Below are positions 11,190-23,415 of a stretch of DNA of 64,000 nt, in pieces. Source of the DNA: Branchinecta lynchi (Eukaryota > Arthropoda > Branchiopoda > Anostraca > Branchinectidae); assembly GCA_023053575.1 (NCBI GenBank), contig JAKZAP010000014.1:12116938-12180937 (forward strand). The letters run 5' to 3'. Under the pieces are notes generated by a model that was not told where the DNA came from, did not search any database, and saw only the letters and a list, made by a program, of their open reading frames with translations. Every line of letters begins with the position of its first letter. Positions within the stretch are counted from its first letter, which is position 1. The translations under genes and the position numbers were made by a program.

Positions 11190-12946
11190 CAAGAGCTACG
11201 AAGTCATATGGCATTTCTTACGAGTAGGTGGTGCGAGAAAGCAGATGAGAACGTCACAAAATATCCCCAATCCCCCTAGGATCGGAACTAGCTTTCACTC
11301 GAGTCTGAGGATTTCCGGCATCGCCTCGAATCATCTAGGGCAAATGACTACCTTCCAAGTTTAGATCCACTCTCCCCCCACCCCCAACTCCCCCTACCGC
11401 ATCCGAATCTGGTTCGATATACAAATGGACCATCTAAAATCTTATCGACTATCAAGCTTCTCTCAGATCTGAGAATTTTTCGGAAAATCCCCCCCCCATG
11501 CTAAGATAGGGTCCAGACCCTAAAATATGTCATCTAGGTCATATAATCTCTCTACTTTTTTAAGTTCCAGTCAAATCGCTCCACTCGTTTGACCCCTGGC
11601 AGCCAAAACATTTTCGGGACTCCCCCTCCAACCATCTCTGACATCTCCTCTTCCTGTCCATCAAGTTTGAGTCGAATCGGAACATGCCTGCAAATTTCCA
11701 GTTCCTCTTTCATCCTCCTGCCGCGGCCGGTTCCGGTCCGGACGCCAAACAACAAATCTAGGTCGCATTTACTAGCTACTGTCCAACTTGCATCCCATTC
11801 AGCCGATTCGTTCGATTTTGTGCATGTCATAAAGTTCCCCCCCCCCCCCACCCCCCTCCAACCATGTCCGCATGTGGTTTGAGTAAATGTTTTGCATATC
11901 TGTAGGGCATCATTTCTTTCCACCCATAAAGTTTCATTCGAATCGTACCACCAGTTCGCAGCCTACGGAAGTCAGTAATTTCCAGATATCCCCTTCCCTT
12001 AACTCTGCCCAAAATGGTCGGATCCAGGAACGGAAATCTTCCTAGGCCATTGTGTCTGGTCATAAGTCTATTTTGGTCGGATACTTAGTAGGCCTACATC
12101 TAGAAGTATCCTAACTCACGATCACCGGAATTCCGGAAACCCGCTCTAACTCCCCCCAAAGAGCCCCGAAATGATCTGGTTCTGTCAGGAGTGTATTTAG
12201 GGCTTATGCTTGTTCTTCCCATACAATATCCCGATCCCTCGACTTTAAGCGTATCCGGATTCGGGCCGCACTTGACACGGAACATCCACTTGCCAAGTGT
12301 CATTCAAATCCGGTCGCCCATTCAAAAGTTATGCATGCCACTAAATTCCGGATTCCCCATCCCTCCACTCCCCCCACGGTGGTCGGGCCGTGCAACGACT
12401 ATTCTCAATTCAGTCTGTCCGCTTCCTCTCGAGTTTCATCTCGATCCCTCCACTCTAAGCGTTTCAAGAGATTTCCGGTTCCCCCCTCCAACTCCCCCCA
12501 AAGGCACAGGATCCGGCCCGGGTTTGAGGTGGGTCGTCTGAGACACGAGGTCTTTCCAAACAAGTTTCATTAAGGTCTGATCACCCCGTCCGAAAGCTAT
12601 AGCCTACCTACCTAAATTTGGCGGATTCTCCCTCCCTTCACCCCCCCCCCAGATGGTCGGATCGGAAAAGTGAAAACAATATTTTCTGGTTGAATTTGTT
12701 GTGTTTTATTTAATTTTTTCTATTTTATTTTACATACTCCGCTTTTCAAACGGCGGGTCGGAAATACATTACTTACTTATTATTTACTATTTCCAAGTTA
12801 ATCTTTTCGGGTCCCTGATACACCTGCCGGGTTTCATCGTCCTAGCTTATGTGGACGTGCCTGAACTAGGAAAACCAGGACCGACCGACAGACGGACAGA
12901 AATTACGATCGCTATATGGCACTTGCCGAAGGACAAGTGCCATAAA
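11190..12946 (-). mobile_element. Helitron-like element, family A, copy 2 (diverged)
   Basis: The edge CAAGAGCTACGAAGTCATAT is followed by a long Pro/Ser-like C-rich body with several degenerate 281-bp units, then the GACCGACAGACGGACAG run and the hairpin TGGCACTTG-CCGAAGGA-CAAGTGCCA before TAAAA. Several long open frames in this body (for example 11.55-12.06 kb) follow from its C- and G-rich, stop-poor composition and are not genes. Confidence 0.65.
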
Positions 12947-13266
12947 ACTTCCATTTTTATCCATCTGTTATTCCAAACTTACTTTTCCAACGACAATCAG
13001 AGTTTATGCTACCGCTAACAAACGGAGACGCTTTCTCAGCTTGCTTTCTTGCTTGCTATTTCAGAAATCTCAAGAATGACCCGAGCTCCACCTGTCCACC
13101 TGAACTACATATCTAGATCGCAATGTCAGATTTCTTCTCTACAATGTCAGAACTTTGATAACAATTAAGACATGGATGCGCATCCCTGTGTTAAATACTA
13201 TGACGGATGCCGAGACTTTCTATGTAACAACCCTTTTAAGTGTCGTTTTGCGAAAAGATAATAAAG

Positions 13267-13447
13267 GTTAACTTCAGACATCTGGGTTGGTATTGGAAAT
13301 AAAATCGAGACGGCCATTGAAAATGACATATCGAGCCGAAGGCGAGGTAGGTTATAAAAAATATCTACCGAGCGGAGAGAGGTTGATATTGTTAAATGGC
13401 CATCGAGGTTGTTATACCGATACCAACCGAGATGGAGGTATGTTAAC
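13267..13447 (+). mobile_element. Palindromic repeat family 8, copy 1
   Basis: Ends GTTAACTTCAGACATC and GGAGGTATGTTAAC, arms ggttggtatcgg and ccgataccaacc, and internal short palindromes of the type GAGCGnnGCGAG and GCCGAAGGC. The copy at 13559-13740 is 110 bp away in tandem. Confidence 0.7.
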
Positions 13448-13558
13448 TGTTATAACTTTGTCAAACTGAACCATTAACAATTAATTAACCATGAATATCA
13501 CTATTAGCCCCAAGGGTAGTAACAGTAAGAACAATCGTCACTCAGAAAGTTACTAAAG

Positions 13559-13740
13559 GTTAACTTCAGACATCGAGGTTGATATCGAAAAATAACAACG
13601 AGACGGCCACTGAAAATAACCTGTCCAAGCCGAAGGCGAGGCGCGTTATGAAAAATATCAGCCGAGCGCAGCGAGGTTGATATTTTTAATGGCCGTCGAG
13701 TTAGTTATACCGATATGAACCGAGATGGAGGTATGTTAAC
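13559..13740 (+). mobile_element. Palindromic repeat family 8, copy 2
   Basis: The layout is the same as at 13267. It contains the perfect inner hairpin aatatcagccgagcgcagcg...aggttgatatt. Confidence 0.7.
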
Positions 13741-14056
13741 TATTATAACTTTTTCGAACGGAATATTTTTATAGGTAGGTCTTATTCTTCCCTTTGTTGT
13801 ACTTTTTCACTAATGGAGGAAGGGAATTTTATTTTAGTAAAGTAGCAACCCAAGCCTACAGTAGACTTAATAAAATGTTTACTGTTGGGACTCCAGCACT
13901 TCAGTTTTACCAATATAGTCGTTTACTTTTTTGGCGATTCAGATGCTGTCTAGCGGTCAAAACCTACTACAGTCTACTACATATCTACTAAAATGACTGC
14001 TCTAGGGGCCGTGGAAATTAAACAATAACAAACAAAACGTGAAGGCTTCTGAAAAA

Positions 14057-15049
14057 CAAGACCAAAGGTTTCGATGGGATCCCAAAAATTCAATATTTGA
14101 TCCAGACAATTGAGTATTGTGTTAGCCAAATCCAGTCTTCGACAGAATTTTTGAACATTTTTACTATTAAAATTCAGAAACAGGTTAAGGCCAAATAGCT
14201 AATCATCTGAGAAAACCAAGTTCAGATATGGATTCAGCATGTGTGTTTACACCTATAAACCATATCTGTTTTGACGACAACTTCCTGCTACTTCTGCCAA
14301 TTTCCGATTTCGACCGAATTCAGGAACTACTTGTCCGGCGAAAAAAGAAAGCTAAAAAACGAAGTCACCGTATCTTCTTTCCCCAATACTGAACATCTAA
14401 TCAACTTAAAAATACAAATTTAACTTATAACAAATTTTCCGGCACCAGCCGGATTCCGGTCGAACTATATGTCCGGCTAGAAAATGATTGTCATACGCGG
14501 ACTGAGCATCTCTTTCTACCCTTCAATCAGATATTTAATCAACTACAAATAAAACTTTAACTTTTAACAATTTTCCGGCTATGGCCAGATTCCGGGCGAA
14601 CTACTTGTCCGGGTAGAAAATTGTTTTCGCGCAAGTGTTCAGCACGTCTTCTTACCCCTAAATCTAACATCTAATCAACTTCAAGTAAAACTTTTACTTT
14701 TGACAAACTTTCCGGTTTCGGCCGGACTCCGGGCGAACTACTTGTCAGATGAAAAAATGGTTTTCACCATCGTGTTCAACATGTTTTCTTACCCCATAAT
14801 CGACTATTGTATTATCCATTTAAAAATATTTCATTTGCCCCTGAATTTAAACCCCCTCCCCCACTCCTAAACGGCTACAGAGCCCATCTACGAATTCGAC
14901 CTTACTCTTGACCCAAAGAAGCCTCACACCAAGTTTCGTCAAAATATCTCATTCCCTTCGAGAGCTATAGTGCGCACAGACGGACGGACGGACAGACGGA
15001 CAACTTTTGCGATGTCAGCTATCCCTCCACTTACGTTTTGGGATCCCAA
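14057..15049 (-). mobile_element. Helitron-like element, family B, copy 2 (complete)
   Basis: It opens with CAAGACCAAAGGTTTCGATG and GGGATCCCAAAAA. Four tandem units of about 140 bp follow, each with attttccgg and ccggattccgg. Then come the block ccaagtttcgtcaaaatatc...gagagctatagtgc, GACGGACGGACGGACAGACG, and cttacgttttgggatccc. The palindrome TTTTGGGATCCCAAAA or its core is therefore near both ends. Confidence 0.7.
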
Positions 15050-15672
15050 CCAGAAAATTCCAACAAAGACAGTGGTTAATGCTGAATAACTAGTCTTTGG
15101 AAAGCAAGGGATAGTAGGATGTTGTTTCAGTTGACAAGCTGTATTTTCTGTGGAAATCTGATTGTGTCAAAGTACAGCCCAGGGCAACGGCTGGTTGGCT
15201 ATGAGAGTAAGATGTTCTGTCATTTTTTCCGTGCTAAATAAATAGCTTTTGGAAATCAAGGGATACTAGGATGTTGACAAGCTGTATTTTGAGTGGTAAT
15301 CTGACTATGACAAGCTGTGATCTAGGGTTTTTCTGTCAATTTTCTGTCATTTTCAATATTTATTCTATTTTTTATTTTTTTTTAAATTTTTTAAGTATTT
15401 TTTTTGTTTTACTGAAAGTATTTTTTCTAATTTTTTTTTAAAGAAAATTCAGCTTCTATTTTACTATATTTGAGAAAAAGTGCTCGAAGAACTCAGTATT
15501 TGAGCAAAGTGCTCGATGAACTTCTGCGGAGGCTGTTACGGCTTAGTATCAGCCTCTCTGGAGGATGATACGATGACGTAACATCCTCCTCAAAAGTAAT
15601 TGCCATAAAATAACTTCCTGTGGGACATAGGAAGATATGCATTGCATATCTGTTCGAGAAAAGTTATTAAAG

Positions 15673-15852
15673 GTTAGCTTCAGACATCGAGGTTGGTATC
15701 GGAAATAAAATCGAGACGGCCATTGAAAATGACCTATCTAGCCGAAGGCGAGGTAGGTTATGAAATATATCTACCGAGCGGCGAGAGGTGATATTGTTAA
15801 ATGGCCGTCGAGGTTGTTATACCGATACCAACCGAGATGGAGGTATGTTAAC
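15673..15852 (+). mobile_element. Palindromic repeat family 8, copy 3
   Basis: GTTAGCTTCAGACATCGAGG to GGAGGTATGTTAAC, with flanking ttataactttttcaaactga shared with copy 1. Confidence 0.7.
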
Positions 15853-15859
15853 TGTTATA

Positions 15860-16459
15860 ACTTTTTCAAACTGAACCATTAAGAATTAGTTAATCATGAA
15901 TATGATTAGCCCCAAAGGTAGTTATAGCAAGAATAATCGTCACTCAGAAAGTTATAGGTGGATATGACTTGTCATATCCACCCGAGTCATTTCCACCGCT
16001 AAATTTTTGTTTGTGGGAGGATCATCGTAATATAACTGACCGTGGGTCCTGGAATGGTATGCATTACATATCTGTTCGAGAAAGGTTACCTACTCAGTTT
16101 AGTTGCAGCGCCTATGTGAATCCTTTTTAGTGTATATTCGTTGTATCAGTGTAAAGTGCCGTGTTGTTAAACAATAGTTAATGTGTTTTGCAGGGAGAGA
16201 AGCTTCGGCTTAACATCTTTTCTATTAATAAATAAATAAATAACATTAATATCTTGGCCTCCGTCGTAACATTTAACACAAGGATGCACATCCATGCGTG
16301 TCGTCCTTCTTGTACCAGTTTGCATCTACTGCTCCGAAGAAAATGGAATATCACCGAATACCAGATCTTCTGGACAAATCTGGCTGGTGGGTTGGGGGGG
16401 GGGTAATCCTTTCTTGGAACCAAAGCTTTAACTGTCGTACATATATCCCATAGTCTTAC
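15860..16459. other. Intron sequence before the TEVDLFIS exon
   Basis: The palindrome gtggatatgacttgtcatatccac lies at 15957-15980. The remainder shows nothing recognisable. Confidence 0.4.
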
Positions 16460-16546
16460 CTTAAGCTCTGTGTTCAGAACCATGATTTTCTCGGTTGATA
16501 TGAACAAATCTACTTCTGTACTTGGCTGCGGTTCTCCATCTGGTGC
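16460..16546 (-). CDS. APBA: X11/Mint exon: PTB beta-strand segment (TEVDLFIS)
   Basis: This exon of 29 codons is phase 0/0, between acceptor ttatgtcttccag and donor CTTAAG|gtaagac, both close to consensus. It reads APDGEPQPSTEVDLFIST and then KIMVLNTELK. It joins in frame to the exon at 4112 (EIMMDHALRT), reproducing the uninterrupted order of the X11/Mint PTB domain. On its 5' side it can follow either PTB half-exon, because both end in phase 0 after an AAG codon. The start of APDGEPQP matches the short linker of invertebrate members. Vertebrate members carry about 12 extra basic residues there. Confidence 0.92.
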
Positions 16547-16689
16547 CTGGAAGACATAAATTCTGTAAACCAATTAAAAATAATTGCTCGGGGACGTTCA
16601 GCTTTCTATTTGGAATAGCAGACAAACAGCTCGCAGTAGTCACTATGAATCTTGAGTGCTTCCCAAAGATCAAATAAAGTATTCAAGTA

Positions 16690-17455
16690 TTTATTTATGT
16701 ACTAGAAACAATACAGCACTGGACAACTTGGTTTATTGGCCTATAAGGAGAAGAAACTTGTGCAGGCCTAGCTAAACTGCAACTTAAAGGTTAAGGAAAA
16801 TAAAACACAAGCGAAAGAAACACTTTGCGGGAATTTGTGAGTTTTATGACGCTTTATTTATGTACAAACATTACAATGAAGTTTTACCCCAGTGCTTTTC
16901 TCAGTATTTTTCCCGTGCGTCATCTTTTCACGAACATGGAACTCGTAGTTCGCAGCTCATCCGTAGGCCGGTTGTAGTAACTAGTAGATCGAGATTTAGC
17001 ATTAGACATGTTGGGCCCTTAGTATGGGAAGGTTTGTCGACAGAGTTAAGGTCATGTAGTGTTTTACTAGATTTTCGTAGCATGTTAAAGGTTCATTGTT
17101 TTGCTGTATATGAATTTGATGCGTTATTCTCAGCCGTTTAAGTTGTGTTTTATCATTAAGTTTTTGTTTTGGATAGTTAGTGGTGATTCTGGTTGAAAAT
17201 GAGTTTGTTTTTGGTTGATTTTCTGGTTGGGCGTCCCAGACCGCGTAAGTCAAGCTCCTTTCTTTCTTTCTTTCCCTTTTTTCCTTTGTTTTTGTCGAAG
17301 TTTTGTTTTTATTAATGTTTTGTTTTGAGGGTAATTAGTCCCTTACAGGTTCGCCTCTGGGCATTGAAGATTCCATTTTTTTTTAATAAACCCTTCGTTC
17401 ATTCAAAAAAAAAAAAAAAAAAAAAAGAAAAGGAAAAAAAAAAAAAAAAAAGATT
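16690..17455 (+). mobile_element. LINE 3' end with poly(A)
   Basis: The frame at 16860-17141 reads FSQYFSRASSFHEHGTRSS, SRFSIRHVGPLVWEGLS and LLDFRSMLKVH, typical of the extreme C-terminus of CR1/Jockey-like reverse transcriptases. The untranslated part runs to aataaaccc at about 17387 and a long A-rich tail (17405-17450). Confidence 0.7.
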
Positions 17456-17904
17456 TATTGAGAAAAACTAAGTAAGGTAAGGGTATTTTGAAGAGACTGT
17501 TGAAGTTGATTGGTGAAGATGTGAGGGTATACTGTCCCATAGTATTTACTCTTCAACTTAAAGTATTTTAAATATTTGAATACTTTAAAACTAGGCTGTG
17601 CTTTCAACAAACAACCCACGGTTTTTTGCCTTTTCCGAGACCCGTTGACTTGTAGCGAAAACAGGGAAACAATTTACATAGCCGGTTTTTCTGACGGAAA
17701 AACTTCTCACAGACAACCGTCGACAGCGTAATACACATCGAAGGTAGCAAAACACGGCAACTGAGAAAATCAGCGCAATTTTGTTAGAGGGGTTATAATG
17801 TACCGTACGAAATTGGGTCTCTGGTTTAGAAATATAAGGAGTGTTCATGGAAGTAGGTTGCGTTAGTATTATAGGTAAGACAGGTCCTTTAATGCTTTTA
17901 TATA

Positions 17905-18855
17905 TAGCATAATTTTGGTAGGCAGTTGTCAGTCTTCAAGGAATAATAGACTTATGGAAAGTAGAACGTAGGGAGCGATTTTGGTCTACAGCACGGCAAG
18001 GTATGCAATAATTTTGGAGAGAAGTAGGTGAAGCAGAGTGGGCCAGGCCAAGAGTCTCAGCAATGATTATCTCGCTGAGCAGTTTGGTACCCGTGTCATT
18101 ATAAATAATTCTTCATAAAAATAATTATTAATGCCTGTTCAGTCTAGCCGCAAGATTACCGTTGTTGCTTCATGGCGGTGCTCCCCTTAAAACTATAACA
18201 TCATGAACATGATGATGTTTTCTTAAAATAATTACGGACAGATCTGTTAATTTAGCTATGTTCGACTGAGATACGTGGGAGGCTCTAAGCTTCTCAGCTG
18301 CTACTCTGTCTGTGGTAAACTTGCTTTGATACGGGGATTCACACAGGGGAATTCGGTCTTCTGCCAAACGAGTAAGCCACTACATAAAGGGTTTCCAAAC
18401 TAATGGTTCAAAAAGCTTTAGTACTAATGGTACAAACCGGGAAATGAAATCACTTTTGTGTGTTTAGAAAGTCTTCGAAATGAAGGAAGAAATGGACGAT
18501 GTTCCCACCCAGTATTCCGACTGAGGAATGAAAAACCGTTCTTTCAAACTGGTTCGATCTGCTGTTATTATGCATTAAAGAGTGGAGGATCTTAAACCTC
18601 CTGAGAGTGAACTGAATCACGTCTGGTCTTCACTGTTCCTGTTATTACGCTGATTTTTTACAGTGTTCATTGTTACGATTTCTTTTTGTTACACACGTTT
18701 GCGATAAGGATGCAACGTCTATAGACGTTATATATCCGACGTTACAGACGTTAACATATATCCATGTTAGATGTTCTCAAACTTGGACAGTTTTGGTCCA
18801 CTCTTGGCTGGGTATTCCTGCTAGTCGAAGTCGAAATTTTAAGAGCCAGAAAACA
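17905..18855. other. Intron spacer
   Basis: Nothing recognised beyond simple AT-rich sequence. Confidence 0.4.
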
Positions 18856-19960
18856 CACTGTCAGAAGTTTTATCAGATAGCACAAGGATGCGCGGTTTCA
18901 ACAGACACCACTTGGGATGTAATCTTTTGTCGCGAGTGTCGCGACAAACATTGTGTATGCATGTTATGCATAATAAGCATTGCCAGGAAGAGCCGAAAAA
19001 ACGCCAAAAAAGCATCTGCTGAATTTTCCGATACCATGACGACAAACAAAAAAGTCAGCAGATGGTTTTTTGGTGTTTTTTCAGCTGTTCCTGGCACAAA
19101 ATGGAGAACGGTAACGCCCTCGCCTTACCCTTCTACAAACACGACAAGAAACTAACCGACGGGGTCCAGAGGGAGCAACAAATTCTATCTGTGCCCTGAG
19201 AGCACTACACTACGAACAGTGACTGAAATTGAAGATTCCGACACTTACTTACCGGCGGAAGAGAGGGGACATACTAGGCTTCAAGCTACTCAATTCAAAT
19301 TTTCAACGCTCCCTCTTCGCCACTGACAACCACTCACAAACTAGGGACCACTTCCGGAAGCTATTCCGAAGGTTCTGCACCTCTCGCATTCGATAGCACT
19401 TCCACAACCGAGCTGTTCCTTTTTGGAACAGCCTGTCTGAATCGACAGTCACCAGCGAAACACCTGAGGGTTTCGAAAGCGACTCGACTAAGATTGGCGC
19501 GGGCAGCCTATGACTGGTGTGGCCCAGAAGCAGTATCCAGGAAAAAGCATCATCATAGTCTACTAGCTCCTCATCGGGATACAGCACCGTTACTGCTTGC
19601 AATAAAGAACCTCTGGAACAACCTCAATGAGGACACTGTTGCTGCTGAATCGACAGAATCATTCAAGCGCCGTTTGGATGCTGAGTGGAGAGACAAACCG
19701 TGGAGATTTGACTGGGATGCACCAAAATCTTCCACTAGACTGTAACCAACCACAGATGCAACAGTCATCACAAGGAGTGATTCAACAGGATCAAAAGTCC
19801 TTATTTCACTCCAAGCTGTGATTTACGGTAATTTAAGGTAAGCGCAATATAAGGTAAGTTAAGGTAATTTCATGCATAACGTTTGTCGCGACAACGGATT
19901 ACATCCGAAATGTAGTCTGTTGAAACCGCGCATCCTTGTGTTATCTGTTATGAAAACTGT
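18856..19960. mobile_element. MITE family 2, copy split by LINE fragments
   Basis: The left part 18856-19097 carries CACTGTCAGAAG and aaggatgcgcggtttcaaca. The right part 19869-19960 carries tgttgaaaccgcgcatcctt and a mutated end AAACTGT. The central arm agcatctgctgaattttccg matches 32299-32320. Confidence 0.7.
19098..19868 (+). mobile_element. Two LINE C-terminal fragments nested in a MITE
   Basis: Fragment one (about 19259-19480) reads RGDILGFKLLNSNFQRSLF, then HFHNRAVPFWNSLSESTV. Fragment two (about 19590-19743) reads AIKNLWNNLNEDTVAAESTE and FKRRLDAEWRDKPW, followed by a ggtaa-rich tail. They repeat the same protein region, so they are two truncated copies side by side. Together they split the MITE at 18856-19960. 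Confidence 0.65.
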
Positions 19961-21484
19961 CTTAAGGAAGAAGAAGAAAACAACCAGAAGAACAGGGGTC
20001 AGGCCTTTCGTTATTTTTTTGCGGCGTCTTGGTAAATACCAGAGATCAAAGCCTGGGTGCTTTATCCAAGAGTCACTTTGTTCGGATGTATGTTTTACTC
20101 AAATGAGACGGTCGTAATGTTCTGTTTCGTGTCATGTTTTGTCCATACATTGCCATAAAAGGAATTCAAATCAGGAGGAGATTAGTCTTCAGCAATCCTA
20201 TATCAAACAAAAACTTTCCGACACACGTTCTAACCTTTTATGTCTGTTTTTATATTTTGTCCAATTTAACAAAGGAGCAGGGAGAGCCATAGAAACGACT
20301 ACATAAAATCCGGAAAAGAATAGAAGAAACTAGGAGATTATTCCGGGGAGAGGCTGCAGAAATCCGAGTGGATAATCTATCGACGCGGACCTCTCTGTAA
20401 ATGCCGTTGCTATGTCCAGATGTTGCAAGGTTCTAAGTTGTGATTAGAAAAAAACAAACGATTCAGCTTCAGCATAACCACGAAATGACAGATCGCCAGA
20501 TCCGGCTCTATGCCAGGAATTTGTGCTCAAAGCCAATCACACTTGAAGAAAACGGATCTGATGTCCAAGTCTGCATGAACGAACGTTGTAAAATCCTTGA
20601 TAACTATAAAGGCTCTGCCGCTGGCCAGCCTGTCCTGAGTACCGATTGATGTGTGTAGTTGTGTTTTTTCTACGATCCCACTAAGAGTTTGTGGCACTTC
20701 TGGGGCTCGAAGTTGGTGTTTGCACGGTCTTGTGTGTGTCCCACAAGTGAGTTACCGAGACGAAAAAGGTTTCTGTGGCTCGCTTTGTTTCTCGAATATT
20801 ACTAACCTCTGTCGAGGTGATTTTCGATTTTGCGGCTCGAATTTGCGGCGTCAACATAACAAAATTAGCTACTTTATCAAGCAGATAGACATAAACTGAG
20901 GGTCCTTCTAGTAGAAAATGATAAGAGCCAAAACCTGAAGTTCTATTCACTGAGATTTTCTTGATTCTATTCTTATTTTCAGGAATTTGAAATTACCGCT
21001 AAAACAAAGAACTAGTCCGAAATCTCCGAAACGAACGATAATACTGAATTAATTCAGCATTTTATGCAGCATTTCGCTTTCGGACTTAAATTTTCGCTCA
21101 ATTAATGCAGCATAAAATTCATCGAAAAATTCAGCAAGAATGCTAAATTTTATGCTGAATTTTCAAGAAGAAACTGGGGAGTACGGCGATTCTCTCAGTG
21201 TTTTCGGCGGCAAACATAACAAATTCAAAAGATAACTGACAGTTCGGCAAACATTCCAAATTCTAAGACAACTGGCGACCATGGCCAACGAAGAAAGGAA
21301 AGATAAGAAGGTTGGATATCAGTAGCTGATACATTTTTATACAAGCTTTATACAGCAAATTCTGTTTTCTTCTTCTTCTTCCTGACTTAAATTTTGGTAT
21401 TCTAGAAGTGTCAGAGAAGAAAAAAAGGTAAAAGTTTTCGGACAAAAAAACAGAAGCAAATACAGGATTAATGCAGCATTTACA
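19961..21484. other. Intron spacer with aattcagc/atgcagcat motifs
   Basis: A cluster at 21048-21165 repeats aattcagcattttatgcagc and inverted forms (atgctaaattttatgctga), suggesting a decayed palindromic repeat. Otherwise nothing is recognised. Confidence 0.4.
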
Positions 21485-21925
21485 GCACCAAAGCATTCAG
21501 TCGTTTGACACCTTTAAGACCCAGCTAAAATCATTTTTGGTTGATAAAGAATAAATACATTCGGGAATATATATTTTTGTTTTGAAATAGGTAAGATCAT
21601 TAATGAGGGTAGCGCGACATCCCTGGATGCTAGGCTTGAGTTTTTTTTTTTTTTTTTTATATAGTTTTTGTTTGAAAATTGGTGATTGTGAGGGATCTGC
21701 GTAGACCTGGAGGTGAACTTCGAGGATGGAGCGGTAAGTAAAAATAAAATTCTTCAATTGTTCTCTTTTATTTTATTGTAATAGTTAAGAGACTCGTTAA
21801 TTTGTTAATTATTGTGGTATTAACCCCTATGTAACGGGCCATGGAGCTTTGTAGGGGTCGAAATTTATTTTGTTCCTTTATTTTGATTTTAATAAAACTG
21901 AACTGAACTGGACTGAAAAAAGCTT
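21485..21925 (+). mobile_element. LINE 3' end with (actga)n tail
   Basis: The frame QSFDTFKTQLKSFLVDKE stops at 21554. The untranslated part ends ttttaataaaactgaactga at 21888-21910. Confidence 0.55.
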
Positions 21926-23255
21926 TCGGACACGTTCAAAGACAAAACGGCGTCTCCACGGGTTTCAACGTGTGGGTCGAGCGTGAGGCACACATCTCTG
22001 TTTCCGTAACTGGTAATTGGTCTTGGCAATGTTCTCGCACTGAATCATGCAACGAACTAGCCATGTTTTTCTAACCATTCCCAACTCCGGCGGAGCCCTT
22101 TTCCTCGCACCTAGAAACTCGTGGTGATTTGAGTCTCAAAAGCATCAAAGGTGCTAACTTACCAGAGCCTGTTTTTCCAAAGCAAGCATGGGAACAAGAA
22201 AATCCTGTTAGAAATTTCTACACGGTTAAACGTCCAGATAGATAAGCTAGCAGCGGACAGGCTACGTAAAGCTTACGTCTCTCAACTAGCCTAATAGAGA
22301 CTGAAGCCTACCCGACGAAAGCGGAAAGGGACCTAAACGAAATAATTCAACACTCTGAGCTCTAAGACTTTCAACTTAGAAACTGAATCATCGACACTAC
22401 GCAACGATTCAGAGGCTGTAAAACATCGTTCTATAGTATGATCGCAGTTTGTAGAAAAATTTCATCGGAAATGAGAGATTGAAGGATGAGAGATGAAAAA
22501 CTATATACAAAATCACATCTTGCTTCCTACTGCTGGTGTTTCGCACACGCGTCATGACCTGACTGATAGGATGCGAGGCTTCGTTTTTGTGTTCAAAGTT
22601 TGGAGCCTTCAAGTTCTCATTACCGAGAAGACTTTTAGACAAAACAGTGCTTATACCAAGAAAAAAAAAAGTCAGATCAATGTTTAGAGTAACTTGCAGT
22701 CTGTTATGCATCCATGGATGATCGTGTAGACCTATCCGTTTTCGTCGGGTAGGGTGCAATCTCAATATACTCTCTCTCCAATTAGTATCATCGTCCATTG
22801 GCACATACACCACGAATATTCCTTGAGCACAAGCTGACTTTGAAACATACTTTGAAACATACATTTTATACAATAATGCATAAAACGGATACGCCAACTA
22901 CGATGCTTTGGCAGCGATATTTTGGCCCTTCTTGGGTCCTCGTCAGGCTGTCAATCTTTTTAGCTGACATATCCTTTTTATGCATTATTTGAATATACAC
23001 CAGGAATGTCAGAAAGGGGCTTTGTGAAAGAAGAAAACAAACTAATATATGATATATATGTTGTAGCATGTGTCTAAAAATTTACAACACGCCTTGATAT
23101 TTCTAGACGCAGATCTTTTTAATGGCCTATATTTTATCACCAGAAATGAAAATATGATGGAACCCCTTGAAACCGCGAGAAGTGTTGACCCTTTCTGAAC
23201 TGTTGTCGCCACGAGCTCCTAGAATTGTAGTAACCAGTCTTTACATAGCTAGCTA
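21926..23255. other. Intron spacer around the microexon candidate
   Basis: It contains the imperfect hairpin 22872-22990 (aataatgcataaaacggata and complement) and a 162-codon minus frame (22897-22409) with no recognised content. Confidence 0.4.
22163..22204 (-). CDS. Possible 42-nt microexon in the PTB linker position
   Basis: Acceptor gaaatttctaacag and donor CTG|gtaagttag, a near-perfect match to the donor consensus, enclose 14 open codons in phase 0/0: DFLVPMLALEKQAL. The place between the PTB half-exons and the exon at 16546 is where vertebrate X11 proteins have an extra short basic segment. That makes a small optional insert plausible. The sequence itself does not resemble the vertebrate insert, and no homology supports it. 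Confidence 0.3.
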
Positions 23256-23415
23256 CACTCTAAAAAGTTTCTCCGAATAAGGATGCAGTATTTGCTACTG
23301 GGATTAATCTTATCTCTATTGGGATACAATTAATCAGAATTAGGGATAATTTTAGCTCAGAAAAGACAAGACTAATCCCAGTAGCAAATACTGCATGATT
23401 TTTTTTTTTACAGTG
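23256..23415. mobile_element. MITE family 1, short copy (160 bp)
   Basis: It has the same ends (CACTCTAAAAAGTTTCTCC, TTTACAGTG) and the same gcagtatttgctactggga arms, with the centre of the 925-1278 copy deleted. TA duplication is present on both sides. Confidence 0.8.

Noticed and set aside
11552..12573. Overlapping frames of 78-123 codons on both strands
   Set aside because: They fall in the C/G-biased body of a family A element; low stop density explains them.
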